Source: MWDV01 sp002070715 (lineage in GTDB: Bacteria; Verrucomicrobiota; Verrucomicrobiia; Limisphaerales; MWDV01). From it: DNA of 64,000 nucleotides. A model generated the notes under the pieces. That model was given only the letters and a program-made list of their open reading frames with translations. It did not search any database and was not told where the DNA came from. Below, piece by piece: positions 46,586 through 55,110 of the stretch. Both the position numbers and the translations under genes were made by a program. The stretch spans positions 1 to 64,000 of the forward strand of contig DAONTI010000010.1 of NCBI GenBank assembly GCA_035411585.1, written 5' to 3'. Position 1 is the stretch's first letter. Every line of letters starts with the position of its first letter.

Positions 46586-47017
46586 ATGAACAAGCGCAAC
46601 TTGACCGTGTTGTGTTGTGTCACCCTGTTTGCGTTGGGGAGCGGTTGCCGGACAAACATGGCTGTGAACTTCAGGAACGGAACGCCCTCCAAGGTTTGGG
46701 TTTCTAGTATGCAGTCAGGAAAGGAGATTGAAGTTGCTCCTAGCCGATTCAGTCGCCTCCCGCACGGTTCGGGCGACATTCTCGTCAAGACAGAGAACAA
46801 GCAACAATTCCGGTTCTCAGATATCTCGGCGTTTCACGTGGATCCGAAATACCGCGAGGCGCACGGCAGCCTCTTTGGTTTCAGCTCCGTCGCCTTCACC
46901 GTGCTTCTCCAAACGAATATGCACCTTTATGTGCTGATGCCGGGCAAGCAGACCGTTGATGAGAATACCGAGCAGCCCAAGGGCTATCCGAAGCCCGGTC
47001 AGAAGTTGACCGAGTGA
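46586..47017 (+). CDS. Small lipoprotein downstream of the mini-Rhs gene
   Basis: 143 aa from ATG 46586; longer frames starting inside the mini-Rhs gene are not used. The signal peptide ends LFALGSGC, a lipoprotein box with Cys at residue 21. The mature part is about 120 residues, mostly beta (MAVNFRNGTPSKVWVSSMQSG, VEVAPSRFSRLPH-like stretch, ILVKTENKQQFRFSDISAF, a hydrophobic VAFTVLLQTNMHLYVLM). No known domain was recognised. Position directly after a toxin-like gene, small size and lipid anchoring make an immunity role plausible, but that is not shown. Confidence 0.72.
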   Translation: MNKRNLTVLCCVTLFALGSGCRTNMAVNFRNGTPSKVWVSSMQSGKEIEVAPSRFSRLPHGSGDILVKTENKQQFRFSDISAFHVDPKYREAHGSLFGFSSVAFTVLLQTNMHLYVLMPGKQTVDENTEQPKGYPKPGQKLTE

Positions 47018-47066
47018 TTTTACTGGGCGGCGCGCACGGCTGTTAATCAGGAAAGGATGAAGTGAA

Positions 47067-47204
47067 TGCGAACAAGGTCACTGGAGCGAACAGCCGCCCC
47101 GCTTCGCAGTTCGAGAGTCGCAGGCTTCGGCGACGCGCTCTGGTGGTCGAGGGTCACGGGCGTTATCACAGCGGGGCGGTTGTCGCTTAGTTCTGACGTT
47201 GATA
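47067..47204 (+). other. Candidate integron attC site 2
   Basis: Outer cores are TGCGAAC (47067-47073) and GTTGATA (47198-47204). The inner stem is long: AACAGCCGCCCCGCT (47089-47103) pairs with AGCGGGGCGGTTGTC (47170-47184) with two mismatches. GGC-RR-Y-TGTCGCT lies 10 nt before the final GTT, compared with 9 nt at site 1. It begins 50 bp after the last gene. Its TGCGAAC is the complement of the TTCGCA that starts the cassette at 44759. Confidence 0.5.
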
Positions 47205-47595
47205 TGGCTTAAAACTGTCAAGCGCACAGTGCGTCTGCGCTCCGGAAATTTTCATTCTTTTCCTGCCGGCATTTTCTTCACCGTCTTCTGGATCGGGTCG
47301 GAGACAGGAACGCTGGGCTTCCTGCGGTTATCAAGGCTGAGATACGCGAGTCCACTCGCGCACCGCTCGCGCGGCACGCGAAGTTATCAACCGAACCCGG
47401 TCCGACGCGGCGGTTTGCTTAGTCTAGGCACGAGGATCGGATGGGTTGCCGCCGCAAACGACCCTCCAGCGTTTCGCCTGACCGGGGCCCGGTCTCCGGC
47501 ACGATCAAGTCTGCCAGGCGCTGGTTTTCATTCTGGGTCTTTTTATTCAAAGCGATCTTGGTCTTGGTTCCCGTCCTCAGGCGGTCTGCTTCCCT
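47205..47595. other. Intergenic stretch after attC-like site 2
   Basis: No gene recognised. Plus-strand frames through here are antisense to, or continue into, the IS110 remnant. A TATCAAC at 47385-47391 is the complement of the GTTGATA core, but no convincing attC follows. Confidence 0.4.
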
Positions 47596-48081
47596 TCACG
47601 CGTCAGCGCGCGCGGTTGGCCCATCCTTCCAATCGCCCCCACGAACCCCGCCAGTTCCCGCCCCAACGCCGCCGCCGCCCACTTGCGACTTCTTCTTTCC
47701 CACGCCCGTCAGGTGTTTGTAGCGTGAATGCAATCGCGTTTGTGCGTTCCACGCCGCTTCCGTCACCGCTTTGGGCAACCCGGCTTGCCGCGCCAGCACC
47801 GTGCGGCTCATGCGCGGGGCGCGGCTGTTGTTCCACGCCGCTTCGATCATCGTCTTGCGCGCCATCCCGTGGCCCAGCTTGGTGATCCCGCCTTGCTTTC
47901 GCGTCGTCCCACGGGTGTGTTCGCTCGGGCACAACCCCAGGTAACTCATCAACGCCGGCGCACTCTCAAACCGATGGAGATCGCCCAACTCCGCCACCAG
48001 CGTCGCCCCCGTCAACTCCGCCACCCCGCGCCGACTCATCAACGCTTTGACCCCCGGCTGCCAGCGCCACCCTTCCCCCAC
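47596..48081 (-). pseudogene. Truncated IS110/IS116/IS902 family transposase (C-terminal part)
   Basis: 161 codons on the minus strand. GVKALMSRRGVAELTGATLVAELGDLHRFESAPALMSYLGLCPSEHTRGTTRKQGG is the Transposase_20 (helix-hairpin-helix) region of IS110-type enzymes, followed by HGMARKTMIEAAWNNSR. The N-terminal DEDD nuclease half is missing: upstream codons read only EQQIGRVGEGWRW before the frame closes at a TGA inside the dispersed repeat. So the transposase was cut off at, or replaced by, that repeat. It is not functional. Confidence 0.85.
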
Positions 48082-48092
48082 GCGCCCGATCT

Positions 48093-48170
48093 GCTGCTCA
48101 GTTCGTCGCGCTCGATGAAGATTCCTTCAGAACGTCCGCTGTCCATGACTTGGCCCGTCTGCGGAACGGG
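48093..48170 (-). repeat. Dispersed repeat, copy 2
   Basis: Minus strand GGACGTTCTGAAGGAATCTT then CATCGAGCGCGACGAACTGAGC (48138-48096), preceded by GGGCCAAGTCATGGACAGC. Compared with copy 1 the core differs at two positions. It ends the DUF2726 reading frame (the TGA is inside it) and abuts the start of the IS110 fragment. Confidence 0.75.
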
Positions 48171-48711
48171 CGCCGACGTTGGGGGTGGCTCCCTCACCTG
48201 AACGAAATAAACCCTGCACCTGCGCTCGAATCTGCGGGGGCGAATACGACTGCCGCGCTGACACTCGCCAGACGGGAATGCGCGCATCCGTCAACGCCGA
48301 ATCCACAAGGCTGTCACGGATGCCGCGTTCCAATTTCTCGTGCGTCCGGTCATCCAACTCAATCACGGCCACAACGCCGAAGTGCGACGAATCACAGAGA
48401 ACGAAATCAACGTGCTTCCCGGCGATGCGGTTGAAGGCCGTCTGCCAACCACTCCGGTTCGGATTGCGAACCGGCTGGACAATGTCGGCCAGCCTGACCT
48501 TGGTGAAAATCTGATAATCAGAGGCGACTGCCTGCTGAAGCACGGCGAAGAACGACCGCTCTGCGGGGGTGAGCAAAGCCGGAACCGCTTCGTAGGTGTT
48601 CGCGCGGATCTGCGCGGTTCGTTGCCGGCCAATCAGACGAACAACAGACGCGGCAACCGCGAGCAGCACCAGTATTACAACGGCAACAATCAACGGCGGG
48701 GGAATGGACAT
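48127..48711 (-). CDS. Membrane-anchored DUF2726 protein (PD-(D/E)xK nuclease-like), C-terminus altered
   Basis: 194 aa. An N-terminal transmembrane helix (IVAVVILVLLAVAASVVRLI) is followed by DUF2726: TPAERSFFAVLQQAVASDYQIFTKVRLADIV, then GKHVDFVLCDSSHFGVVAVIELDDRTH, where D and E-x-D lie as in PD-(D/E)xK nuclease-like folds, and LVDSALTDARIPVWRV. The last 15 or so residues (ADGPSHGQRTF) are encoded by the dispersed repeat, which also supplies the stop. So the natural C-terminus has probably been replaced. The function of DUF2726 proteins is unknown; some are linked to topoisomerase-like zinc-finger partners. Confidence 0.72.
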   Translation of the reverse strand: MSIPPPLIVAVVILVLLAVAASVVRLIGRQRTAQIRANTYEAVPALLTPAERSFFAVLQQAVASDYQIFTKVRLADIVQPVRNPNRSGWQTAFNRIAGKHVDFVLCDSSHFGVVAVIELDDRTHEKLERGIRDSLVDSALTDARIPVWRVSARQSYSPPQIRAQVQGLFRSGEGATPNVGARSADGPSHGQRTF

Positions 48712-48726
48712 AATCGGCGAAGTGGT

Positions 48727-48742
48727 CTGGACAATCTGGCTT
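48727..48742. repeat. 16-bp leader repeat, copy 1
   Basis: CTGGACAATCTGGCTT lies 16 bp upstream of the DUF2726 start on the minus strand. An exact copy stands at 48,248+1,000 (49248-49263), 16 bp upstream of the next minus-strand gene. Confidence 0.7.
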
Positions 48743-48836
48743 ATGATGAAAACAAGAAATGGGGCGACTCTTCAGAATAAACATGGGTTGCGCCTGCACG
48801 CCAACGTGTCACCTTTGGCTTCACACTTGTCTCCGT

Positions 48837-49232
48837 TTAATCATGTGTCTCACACACTGTTGGAGCGATGGCACTTTTTCTTCTGAATTTTGAACGAACC
48901 CAAACTCCTGCAAAAAAACCGGCGACACAGCCGCCGATGTTTGCGACGGCCAAGCCACCGACAAAAAGGAGGATAACGACTGGAGCCGCCGCTCCATTCA
49001 TAATATCCGAGAGAATCTGATGTATGGGTTTCAGCATCAAGTTAACCAACCCCCACGCAACAAGCCAAAATAGGATGTTTCCGAGGATAAAGCCTGGAAT
49101 CGTGCCGGCCGCCCCACAGGCGATATACGAGCTCCAAGACCGTGTGCTTTTGATGAAGAAAAGCACTGCGGAGACCAGAAGCAAGCCCACGAAGAGCAGT
49201 GCATAAATTGGGCAGATAATAAAGTAAGGCAT
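48837..49232 (-). CDS. Small membrane protein, unknown function
   Basis: 131 aa with about three hydrophobic helices: near residues 5-28 (IICPIYALLFVGLLLVSAVLFF), 40-68 (GTIPGFILGNILFWLVAWGLV) and 82-108 (APVVILLFVGGLAVANIGGCVAGFFAG), and a short charged tail. No family was recognised. It is upstream of the DUF2726 gene on the same strand (125 bp apart), and both carry the same 16-bp sequence ahead of the start. It may be an accessory cargo gene of the island. Confidence 0.6.
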   Translation of the reverse strand: MPYFIICPIYALLFVGLLLVSAVLFFIKSTRSWSSYIACGAAGTIPGFILGNILFWLVAWGLVNLMLKPIHQILSDIMNGAAAPVVILLFVGGLAVANIGGCVAGFFAGVWVRSKFRRKSAIAPTVCETHD

Positions 49233-49247
49233 GGCGCTTAATGCGGG

Positions 49248-49263
49248 CTGGACAATCTGGCTT
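49248..49263. repeat. 16-bp leader repeat, copy 2
   Basis: CTGGACAATCTGGCTT, identical to 48727-48742. Both copies are just upstream of a minus-strand start codon, so a shared leader, promoter part or recombination-site remnant is possible. Confidence 0.7.
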
Positions 49264-49568
49264 TTATCGCCAGCGCCGGCCGCGCTGATCCGTCAGAGCA
49301 AACCGGCGTTGCCCAACGATGTTGGCCTCTACCGCGAGGCAGAATCAACGGGTCCACAATAGCAACTTCGCAGAACCGTGTCATGGATCGCATGAAGCCC
49401 TACATACGCTGTCCCAGCGGACCAGTCCAGCACCAAAGCCACAGAGTTGCGGACGCTGGCGCCAGCTCGATCCGCACGTGCCGTTCACGGACCTTGTTTG
49501 ATTGAGCTTTTGGCGGTTGAATTGCTCAAACGCCGACGAACAACCTCCGTCTTTCGATAGCGGCGATT
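49264..49568. other. Intergenic stretch, no gene recognised
   Basis: Contains GCCCAACGATGTTGGCC near 49313, a short palindrome whose minus strand includes GTTGGGC, an attC-core-like heptamer. No partner core was found. No gene is seen. Confidence 0.4.
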
Positions 49569-51290
49569 TTATTTGATGCGGCGCAAAATGGCTTCGGCAA
49601 GCTGACGCCGCAACTTTGGCAACGCGTCGGGTGATTGCTGCCATTGTCCCCAGGTGGGTGCCGCAGTCCGCACCAGGTTGTCCACCAATGCTTTGCCTCC
49701 CAATTGCTCCAGCAGCACGAAATACTCGTAATCTTCCATCCCGTCGCGGAGGCATTTCAGCCGGACCGACGCCACCGGGCCTTCAATGCCAGCCTCGTTG
49801 CCGGGATAAAACAACGCGCCTTCGCCGTTCCACTGCAATCGGAAGCCCGGCTCATCCCACGGATTCCGGTCGGGACTGCCCCAGTAAACCGTCGCCCAAT
49901 AAAGCAGTCCGGTGATGTCGTAACGCCGGTTGAGCCAGGGCGCAATGCGATAAGCGGTCACGGGGAAATCCAGTTCCCAATACGGCGGGTTGTCGTCCTT
50001 CACCTGTTCGTATTGCGGATGGTACGACGGCGCGGGTTGGACGAGCGCGGTATAGCTCCAGACGCTGTTGCCTTGAGCGCGCACACGCTCAATGCTGGCC
50101 GCGTCAATAAAGCCAAAAAGCGGACACCAAATATCCACCGCCCCGTCCAGCACGCCCCAAGCTGGATCTTCCGTGTATGGCTGCTCGACCACCAAGCGGC
50201 GTAACCTCGGCGCGGCTTCGTGAACCAGCGCGCCCAGTTGCCGCACCCGCTCGTAAGCCCTCGAATCGTTGGGTTCATCCAGCATGTAAAGGTAGGCGCG
50301 TTTGGCCCAACCATGCTTTTCGAGGTAGGCAAACACGGTACGATAGAAATTGATGGCTTGCGAACGGTGCTCCCCCAAGACGTCGCGGAACGGCGCGCGC
50401 GGCACGGGGAAATCAGTCACATGATAACGCGCCACAAACTCGGAGAACTTCTGGTCAGCCGCCGGATCGAAAACGACCGTTCCGTTGGCTTCTGGTTTCG
50501 GCCAAAGCCGATTGGGAAGCGGCGGGTTCAACCGATGCGCCGCCAGCATGGCGATATACCGTTCCTCCAAGCGGATGTATTTTTCGGGATCGTTTTCCAA
50601 GCGGTGATAAGCCCGCAACCGGCCAAAACCGCCGAAATGATTTTCGTGAGTCGGCCCTTCCGGCAAAGTGAAATCCCAGACGGTCAGTCGCACGGGAATC
50701 TTGGCGGGGCTGGCGTTCTTCGCGGTCACCCGCAGCACGCCCTCATAAACGCCGGGAGCGGCATCCCGCGGGATCCGCACATCCACCCACAACGCTTGAT
50801 GATGGTCCGGCCATAAGGCAAAACCGGTTGCGCCAAAACGCGGCCCGTCCGGCTTGGCATCGGACCAACGAGGTTCGCGCACTGGTTCACCGGTGTAAGG
50901 ATCTTTGAATGGTATCAACGCATCCGCAATCAAGCCGGGCGCAACCGTGGCTCGCGGCGACGAATGGCGCACCGGCACCCATGCCACCCGGAAAAGCTCC
51001 AGGCTGGTTTCCGGCAGCGACGGCCCCCCGGCTTGGCGCAAAGGGTCGAGGGATGCCGTAACGCCTTCCAGTTTTTCGTCCACGCCGGTCACTACCACTT
51101 GAAACGATTCGGTTTCGCCCCGCGCCCCGGCAATCTCCACAGCGGACGTGCCTGCCAGCGGGCCGGTTGGCGTCGCGCGCATTGTTGCGGGCAGTGCCGT
51201 CAATTGGATGCGTGCCTCGGCGGCCTGCCCGGTCGCGGCCAGGTTCAGCAGGAGTGCTGCGCCCACGACGGCAATCAAGATTCGATTCAT
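49569..51290 (-). CDS. Secreted DUF4091 / GH123-like protein
   Basis: About 573 aa from ATG 51290 (the frame is open to a GTG at 51320). Signal peptide MNRILIAVVGAALLLNLAATGQA. An N-terminal beta domain (ARGETESFQVVVTG ... FTLPEGPTHENHFGG) leads into a TIM-barrel-like middle with KRAYLYMLDEPNDSRAYERV (DEP near the centre) and WSYTALVQPAPSY, and the C-terminus LKCLRDGMEDYEYFVLLEQLGG is the DUF4091 signature. Such proteins are related to GH123 N-acetylgalactosaminidases. A glycan-degrading role is inferred. Confidence 0.8.
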   Translation of the reverse strand: MNRILIAVVGAALLLNLAATGQAAEARIQLTALPATMRATPTGPLAGTSAVEIAGARGETESFQVVVTGVDEKLEGVTASLDPLRQAGGPSLPETSLELFRVAWVPVRHSSPRATVAPGLIADALIPFKDPYTGEPVREPRWSDAKPDGPRFGATGFALWPDHHQALWVDVRIPRDAAPGVYEGVLRVTAKNASPAKIPVRLTVWDFTLPEGPTHENHFGGFGRLRAYHRLENDPEKYIRLEERYIAMLAAHRLNPPLPNRLWPKPEANGTVVFDPAADQKFSEFVARYHVTDFPVPRAPFRDVLGEHRSQAINFYRTVFAYLEKHGWAKRAYLYMLDEPNDSRAYERVRQLGALVHEAAPRLRRLVVEQPYTEDPAWGVLDGAVDIWCPLFGFIDAASIERVRAQGNSVWSYTALVQPAPSYHPQYEQVKDDNPPYWELDFPVTAYRIAPWLNRRYDITGLLYWATVYWGSPDRNPWDEPGFRLQWNGEGALFYPGNEAGIEGPVASVRLKCLRDGMEDYEYFVLLEQLGGKALVDNLVRTAAPTWGQWQQSPDALPKLRRQLAEAILRRIK

Positions 51291-51320
51291 GGCAATAAAT
51301 CTGATATTGACGGTTTTCAC

Positions 51321-51657
51321 GGTTTCACATGTCTGACGCCAACAGATCGTGCGGAGTCAAAGGCGCGCCAAACGCTCATGTGACGGCAGAAAACACCAAA
51401 CTGAATGTATCTTCCAACGCAGGAGTGGCCTAGAAGTAAATTTTAGAGAATGACAAAAGGAAGCACAACGGGAACCTTTACTACTCAAAAAATCGTCCGA
51501 TACCACGAGGTTGGAAAGACAGAACACGGATTAGTTTCGAGCAGTAAGGTGACATTGCACGACCACGCTCTGCTCGTCTGATACTACTGCTCACCGTCGC
51601 CACCCTTGTTATCTCGTCCTTCAACCTGTGCAGAAGCTCCGTCGAACTTGGGCGCAA
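51321..51657. other. Intergenic stretch, no gene recognised
   Basis: Lower in GC than its surroundings. It lies upstream of the DUF4091 gene and downstream of the LamG gene. No conserved signal was recognised. Confidence 0.5.
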
Positions 51658-54447
51658 CTATTGTGTAGCAATGCGGTAATAGGTTTCCGGTGCGGTCGTG
51701 GTCGGCAGGAAAAGTTGCATCGTGTTACCGTCGCCGATGAAGTTGGTGACGTTTATCCAGGGGGCAGTGGTGAGATTGGTGCGGGATTGCACAGTGTGGG
51801 TGCGTCCCGCCTGCGTGAGCAAAGAGAGGCTGAAGTTCGTCCCCGTGTGCCAGGGATTCAGAATCTGGACCGGCGTTGCGGGCGGTTCAACAGCGCCAAC
51901 GACGAAGCGGCGAATCTGACTGGAGGTCAAACTGACTTGAGCATACCAAGAGGAGAACGGCGTGGACGTTATTATATCCTCCGGATCGCTGATGGTCACT
52001 CCCGAAAAATCATTCAGGGTAAAATTAATATGGACCGCGTTGGTGCCAGGCATCAGCGGATTCGGCACGGTACTGCTCACCACATCATGTGCGAGATTTG
52101 TAAACCCGCCACTGACTGTCCTCGAGTCGGAGAGGTACGAACAAAGATAAAGCGAATCATAATTACCGGGACCGGTCCAGGTGAAGATGTGATCCGTGGA
52201 AACCCCAGTTTGCCATTCAGTGGGCGAGGTGACATTCACGGCCGGCAAATCGGACTCCACAAGCGTGTCAACGTTGACGTTGAATTTGTATTGTCGCTCG
52301 GACGGATGGCCCCGGTTGATGTAAATCGTCCAGTCGCCAGCTTCCAACGCCGTGATGAGTGTCGCCAGTGTGGGTTGGATGGAATAGGAAATCGAATCCT
52401 GACCACTGCCATCCCTTTGGGTGGTGAATGTGTTTCCAGGTGAGACAATCTCGTGCGAAGTAATCGGATCGGGTTGGACGTAAGTAATTGAGGGATAGGC
52501 GAAAAAACCAGGATTGGTTGGATCCGACGACCGCTCGATGTGCAGCGTCATGATCATTTCAATTTCCGGGATGAATTGCACTTCATCAAGCCAGGCGGCG
52601 TCGGCTCCCGCGGTAAAGTCGCCATCCTTGTGATAGGTCCAGCGCAATGTATGCGTGCCAGCCGAAAGATTGACTTCGTAAAATTCCCAGCCCGATTCAC
52701 CGGAGAGCTCCGTTTCACTGTCGCCGTCCACTGTCAATTCGAGGTAGTCGTAGCTGTCAGAATCGTCACTCGACACGTTCCACCAGAAGGTCAGTGTACC
52801 CGGCCCTTCCACGGTCGTTTCAATCCAGGACTCTTCGTCGTGGTCGATGGCGCCGCTCTGCGCTGCATCCATGCCATCGTGCGTTTCGTTGGTTTGTCGA
52901 AACCATGGAGCGTCTCCGCCGGTGATCCAGAGGAGGCTCGGTTGATCCACGGCATCGGCCAGTTCGCTATCACCACCGACATCAGGAATGGTCGAGCCAG
53001 GGGCGTCGTAGAGCGCGGCGATTTCCGAGGCACTCAAGATGCCGGAATAAATTTGAACATCATCCAACAAACCGACATACGCGTGGAAATAATCCCCGCC
53101 GATTCGCAAATCTCCCACCTCGGTCAACGCATCCAGAGCGCCAAGGTAACCAACGGCGGCCCCCTCAAAGTCGCCGTTGACGTAAATCTTCTTTTCGCCG
53201 GTGATTTGGTTGCGGGTAACTGCCACATGAACATAGCTGCCAGTGCCTACTACATCCGTGCTCGAATGCAAAGTGTTGCCCGAGTAGGAGTTTGGATCGC
53301 CGGTGAAAAAGGCGGCTTTTGTTCCAGTCAAGGCCAGAGGCACAACATCCGCGGCCGCGCCGGCCAAGTCGCCCCAGAGGACGCCAGTGCCCACGAAACC
53401 GGGATCATCGTCTTCGCCAAACGTCTGTGTCGTTTTTATCCACGCCGACACGGTAAAACTGCCAGCCAGAACCGGAAACAGGTTTGTCGGCAGCCACAGA
53501 GTTGAATAGCCGTAAAGCTCAACGGCGCCCGAACCGGCGATGTTATCGGCGACGTAAGCATGCACGGGTTGGCCCCAGCTCGAAGAAACCATGATGTGAT
53601 TTTCGCTCGGAGAAGAATCCCGTCCCAGAAAATCGTTATCGTCGAATTCGTAGTGAGCTTTCAGGCTGTGCGCCGCCATTCCACCGCCCGCAACACTGAA
53701 GTTTGAGATCTTGTAACTATACAACCCGCCAATGCCGGTCCAGTCGCTTATGGGCGCTCCCAAAGCGTTCGTTGGGGTGGAGAAACTGATTCCAGGGAAA
53801 TCAAAACGGGAATAACGCACCAAAAGCAGGTTAGGTCCCGGGGTTAATGCAGCCGGACTCCACTCGGTGGCCGTGCCGGGCAAATAGGCCGACCAGAAGT
53901 TGCCAGACGTCTGGTGCGCGGTGTACGCGTAGATGGAAGATAAGGTATTGCTCGGGCCGCTCCAGTGGAACGTTGGCGTGGTCGTCACTCCCGTACTGCC
54001 GTCCGCCGGAAAATCAATCGTCACCTCGCCTAATGTCTCCGTAGTGAGGTTGTTAATCGACATTGAAAATTGATAGAGTTGTTCCGAGGGGTGACCGCGA
54101 TTCAAATACAATTTCCAGAGGCCATTCGTGCATTCGTGGATGATATCGTTGAGATTGTTTTTCAAGAGGAAGTCGCTGGCACCATTGGTGTCACCAAATT
54201 GCCGCCACACCTGACCACTGGCCGATTCCAGCCAGTGAAAAGTCAGCGGTGGATTTGTGGCCGAGAGCCCCAACGAAACGGAGTAGAAGTCGAAGTAGAA
54301 GTCATGTCCGCGTTGAAGTGAAATTTCGGTGGTAACGTCCGCTTGGGCGAGGGTTGGGGAGCAGGCCGCGACGGCGCCGGCGATCAACCACCCGCGCCAA
54401 ACTTGGGCAATCGTGGCCCGAAGGGAAGACAGAAACACGCAGTACAT
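51658..54447 (-). CDS. Secreted LamG-domain protein with duplicated outer domains
   Basis: 929 aa with a signal segment ending SPTLAQA. A central LamG/concanavalin-like domain lies at about 285-470 (LKAHYEFDDNDFLGRDSS ... GSFTVSAWIKTTQTF ... VGLLDDVQIYSGILSASEIAALY), followed by a jelly-roll (about 510-640, WIETTVEGPGTLTFWWNVSSD). The N- and C-terminal domains are homologous: LYLNRGHPSEQLYQFSMSIN near residue 115 and IYINRGHPSERQYKFNVNVD near 730, both followed by a P-T/S-x-W-x-GVxT/S strand. The end (RTHTVQSRTNLTTAPWINVT..YYRIATQ) is a beta-sandwich common in verrucomicrobial exoproteins. Its ligand is unknown. Confidence 0.78.
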   Translation of the reverse strand: MYCVFLSSLRATIAQVWRGWLIAGAVAACSPTLAQADVTTEISLQRGHDFYFDFYSVSLGLSATNPPLTFHWLESASGQVWRQFGDTNGASDFLLKNNLNDIIHECTNGLWKLYLNRGHPSEQLYQFSMSINNLTTETLGEVTIDFPADGSTGVTTTPTFHWSGPSNTLSSIYAYTAHQTSGNFWSAYLPGTATEWSPAALTPGPNLLLVRYSRFDFPGISFSTPTNALGAPISDWTGIGGLYSYKISNFSVAGGGMAAHSLKAHYEFDDNDFLGRDSSPSENHIMVSSSWGQPVHAYVADNIAGSGAVELYGYSTLWLPTNLFPVLAGSFTVSAWIKTTQTFGEDDDPGFVGTGVLWGDLAGAAADVVPLALTGTKAAFFTGDPNSYSGNTLHSSTDVVGTGSYVHVAVTRNQITGEKKIYVNGDFEGAAVGYLGALDALTEVGDLRIGGDYFHAYVGLLDDVQIYSGILSASEIAALYDAPGSTIPDVGGDSELADAVDQPSLLWITGGDAPWFRQTNETHDGMDAAQSGAIDHDEESWIETTVEGPGTLTFWWNVSSDDSDSYDYLELTVDGDSETELSGESGWEFYEVNLSAGTHTLRWTYHKDGDFTAGADAAWLDEVQFIPEIEMIMTLHIERSSDPTNPGFFAYPSITYVQPDPITSHEIVSPGNTFTTQRDGSGQDSISYSIQPTLATLITALEAGDWTIYINRGHPSERQYKFNVNVDTLVESDLPAVNVTSPTEWQTGVSTDHIFTWTGPGNYDSLYLCSYLSDSRTVSGGFTNLAHDVVSSTVPNPLMPGTNAVHINFTLNDFSGVTISDPEDIITSTPFSSWYAQVSLTSSQIRRFVVGAVEPPATPVQILNPWHTGTNFSLSLLTQAGRTHTVQSRTNLTTAPWINVTNFIGDGNTMQLFLPTTTAPETYYRIATQ

Positions 54448-55110
54448 GGTATGTAATTCAGTTTGTTAGAATTTGGCAATATTCACACAGCCCCGCCACG
54501 GGGCATCAATGGGCGGAATGTAGATTGCTTTCCGGGCGAGCGCAAATGGGTGAAAATTTTGTCTCCCTTCCCCCCAAAGTTCCGGTCGGAAGCCGTTAAA
54601 AATGCTCTGTTGGGGGAGTCACGTTACCGTTCGATAAAATTTTTGAAGTTCGGTAAATCAACGGAGGACGGCAAACTTGTTGGCTTTTCAGCGAGGCAAT
54701 TGGCGATGAAATGTCTGGCTGGGAAACTCGCGCCGCCCGGAGATTACGGTGTGGTCAGTTAAGGGTAAACAATGGCCCAACCCGGGGAGTGTCTGACCAT
54801 CTCGGGGGTAGAAATCGCTGAGAAATTTCGTTAACGATATTCGAGTCCTCTTTGCCTGAATCCCGACAAGCGGGGGACGCGATACACAACGGATCTGACC
54901 GTTGACGCGTAGCCATGCATCCGTATTGCTTTCCCAAATCCAACTCGATGGGGTGACCGCACGAAACTTCGGCGGGTTGGGCGCGACTGGCGGCGAAGCC
55001 ATCGTGATGACGAATCTCCAGCCGCAACGGACAAAGCGGCCGTGGATGTCACCCTGATGCCCCTCAGGCCGGCTCGCGGAGCCAGCCTTGAGGAGTTTTC
55101 AAATACGCCC
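54448..55110. other. Intergenic stretch of 0.66 kb
   Basis: Lower GC, with short unrelated frames on both strands that show no domain. An imperfect 14-bp hairpin stands at its right edge. No RNA gene or mobile-element end was recognised. Confidence 0.5.
55060..55097 (-). terminator. Possible terminator hairpin of the beta-sandwich protein gene
   Basis: CCTCAGGCCGGCTC and GAGCCAGCCTTGAGG pair with one bulge and one G-T, around a GCG loop, 14-50 bp after the minus-strand stop at 55111. No T-run follows on the minus strand, so it may act with Rho or protect the 3' end. Confidence 0.45.

Noticed and set aside
47385..47391. TATCAAC as the end of a further cassette
   Set aside because: It complements GTTGATA at 47198, but no stem or GTT core follows at attC distance and no gene lies between.
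49283..49330. attC-like core GTTGGGC on the minus strand
   Set aside because: No paired core with the right spacing; the heptamer is part of a short palindrome.
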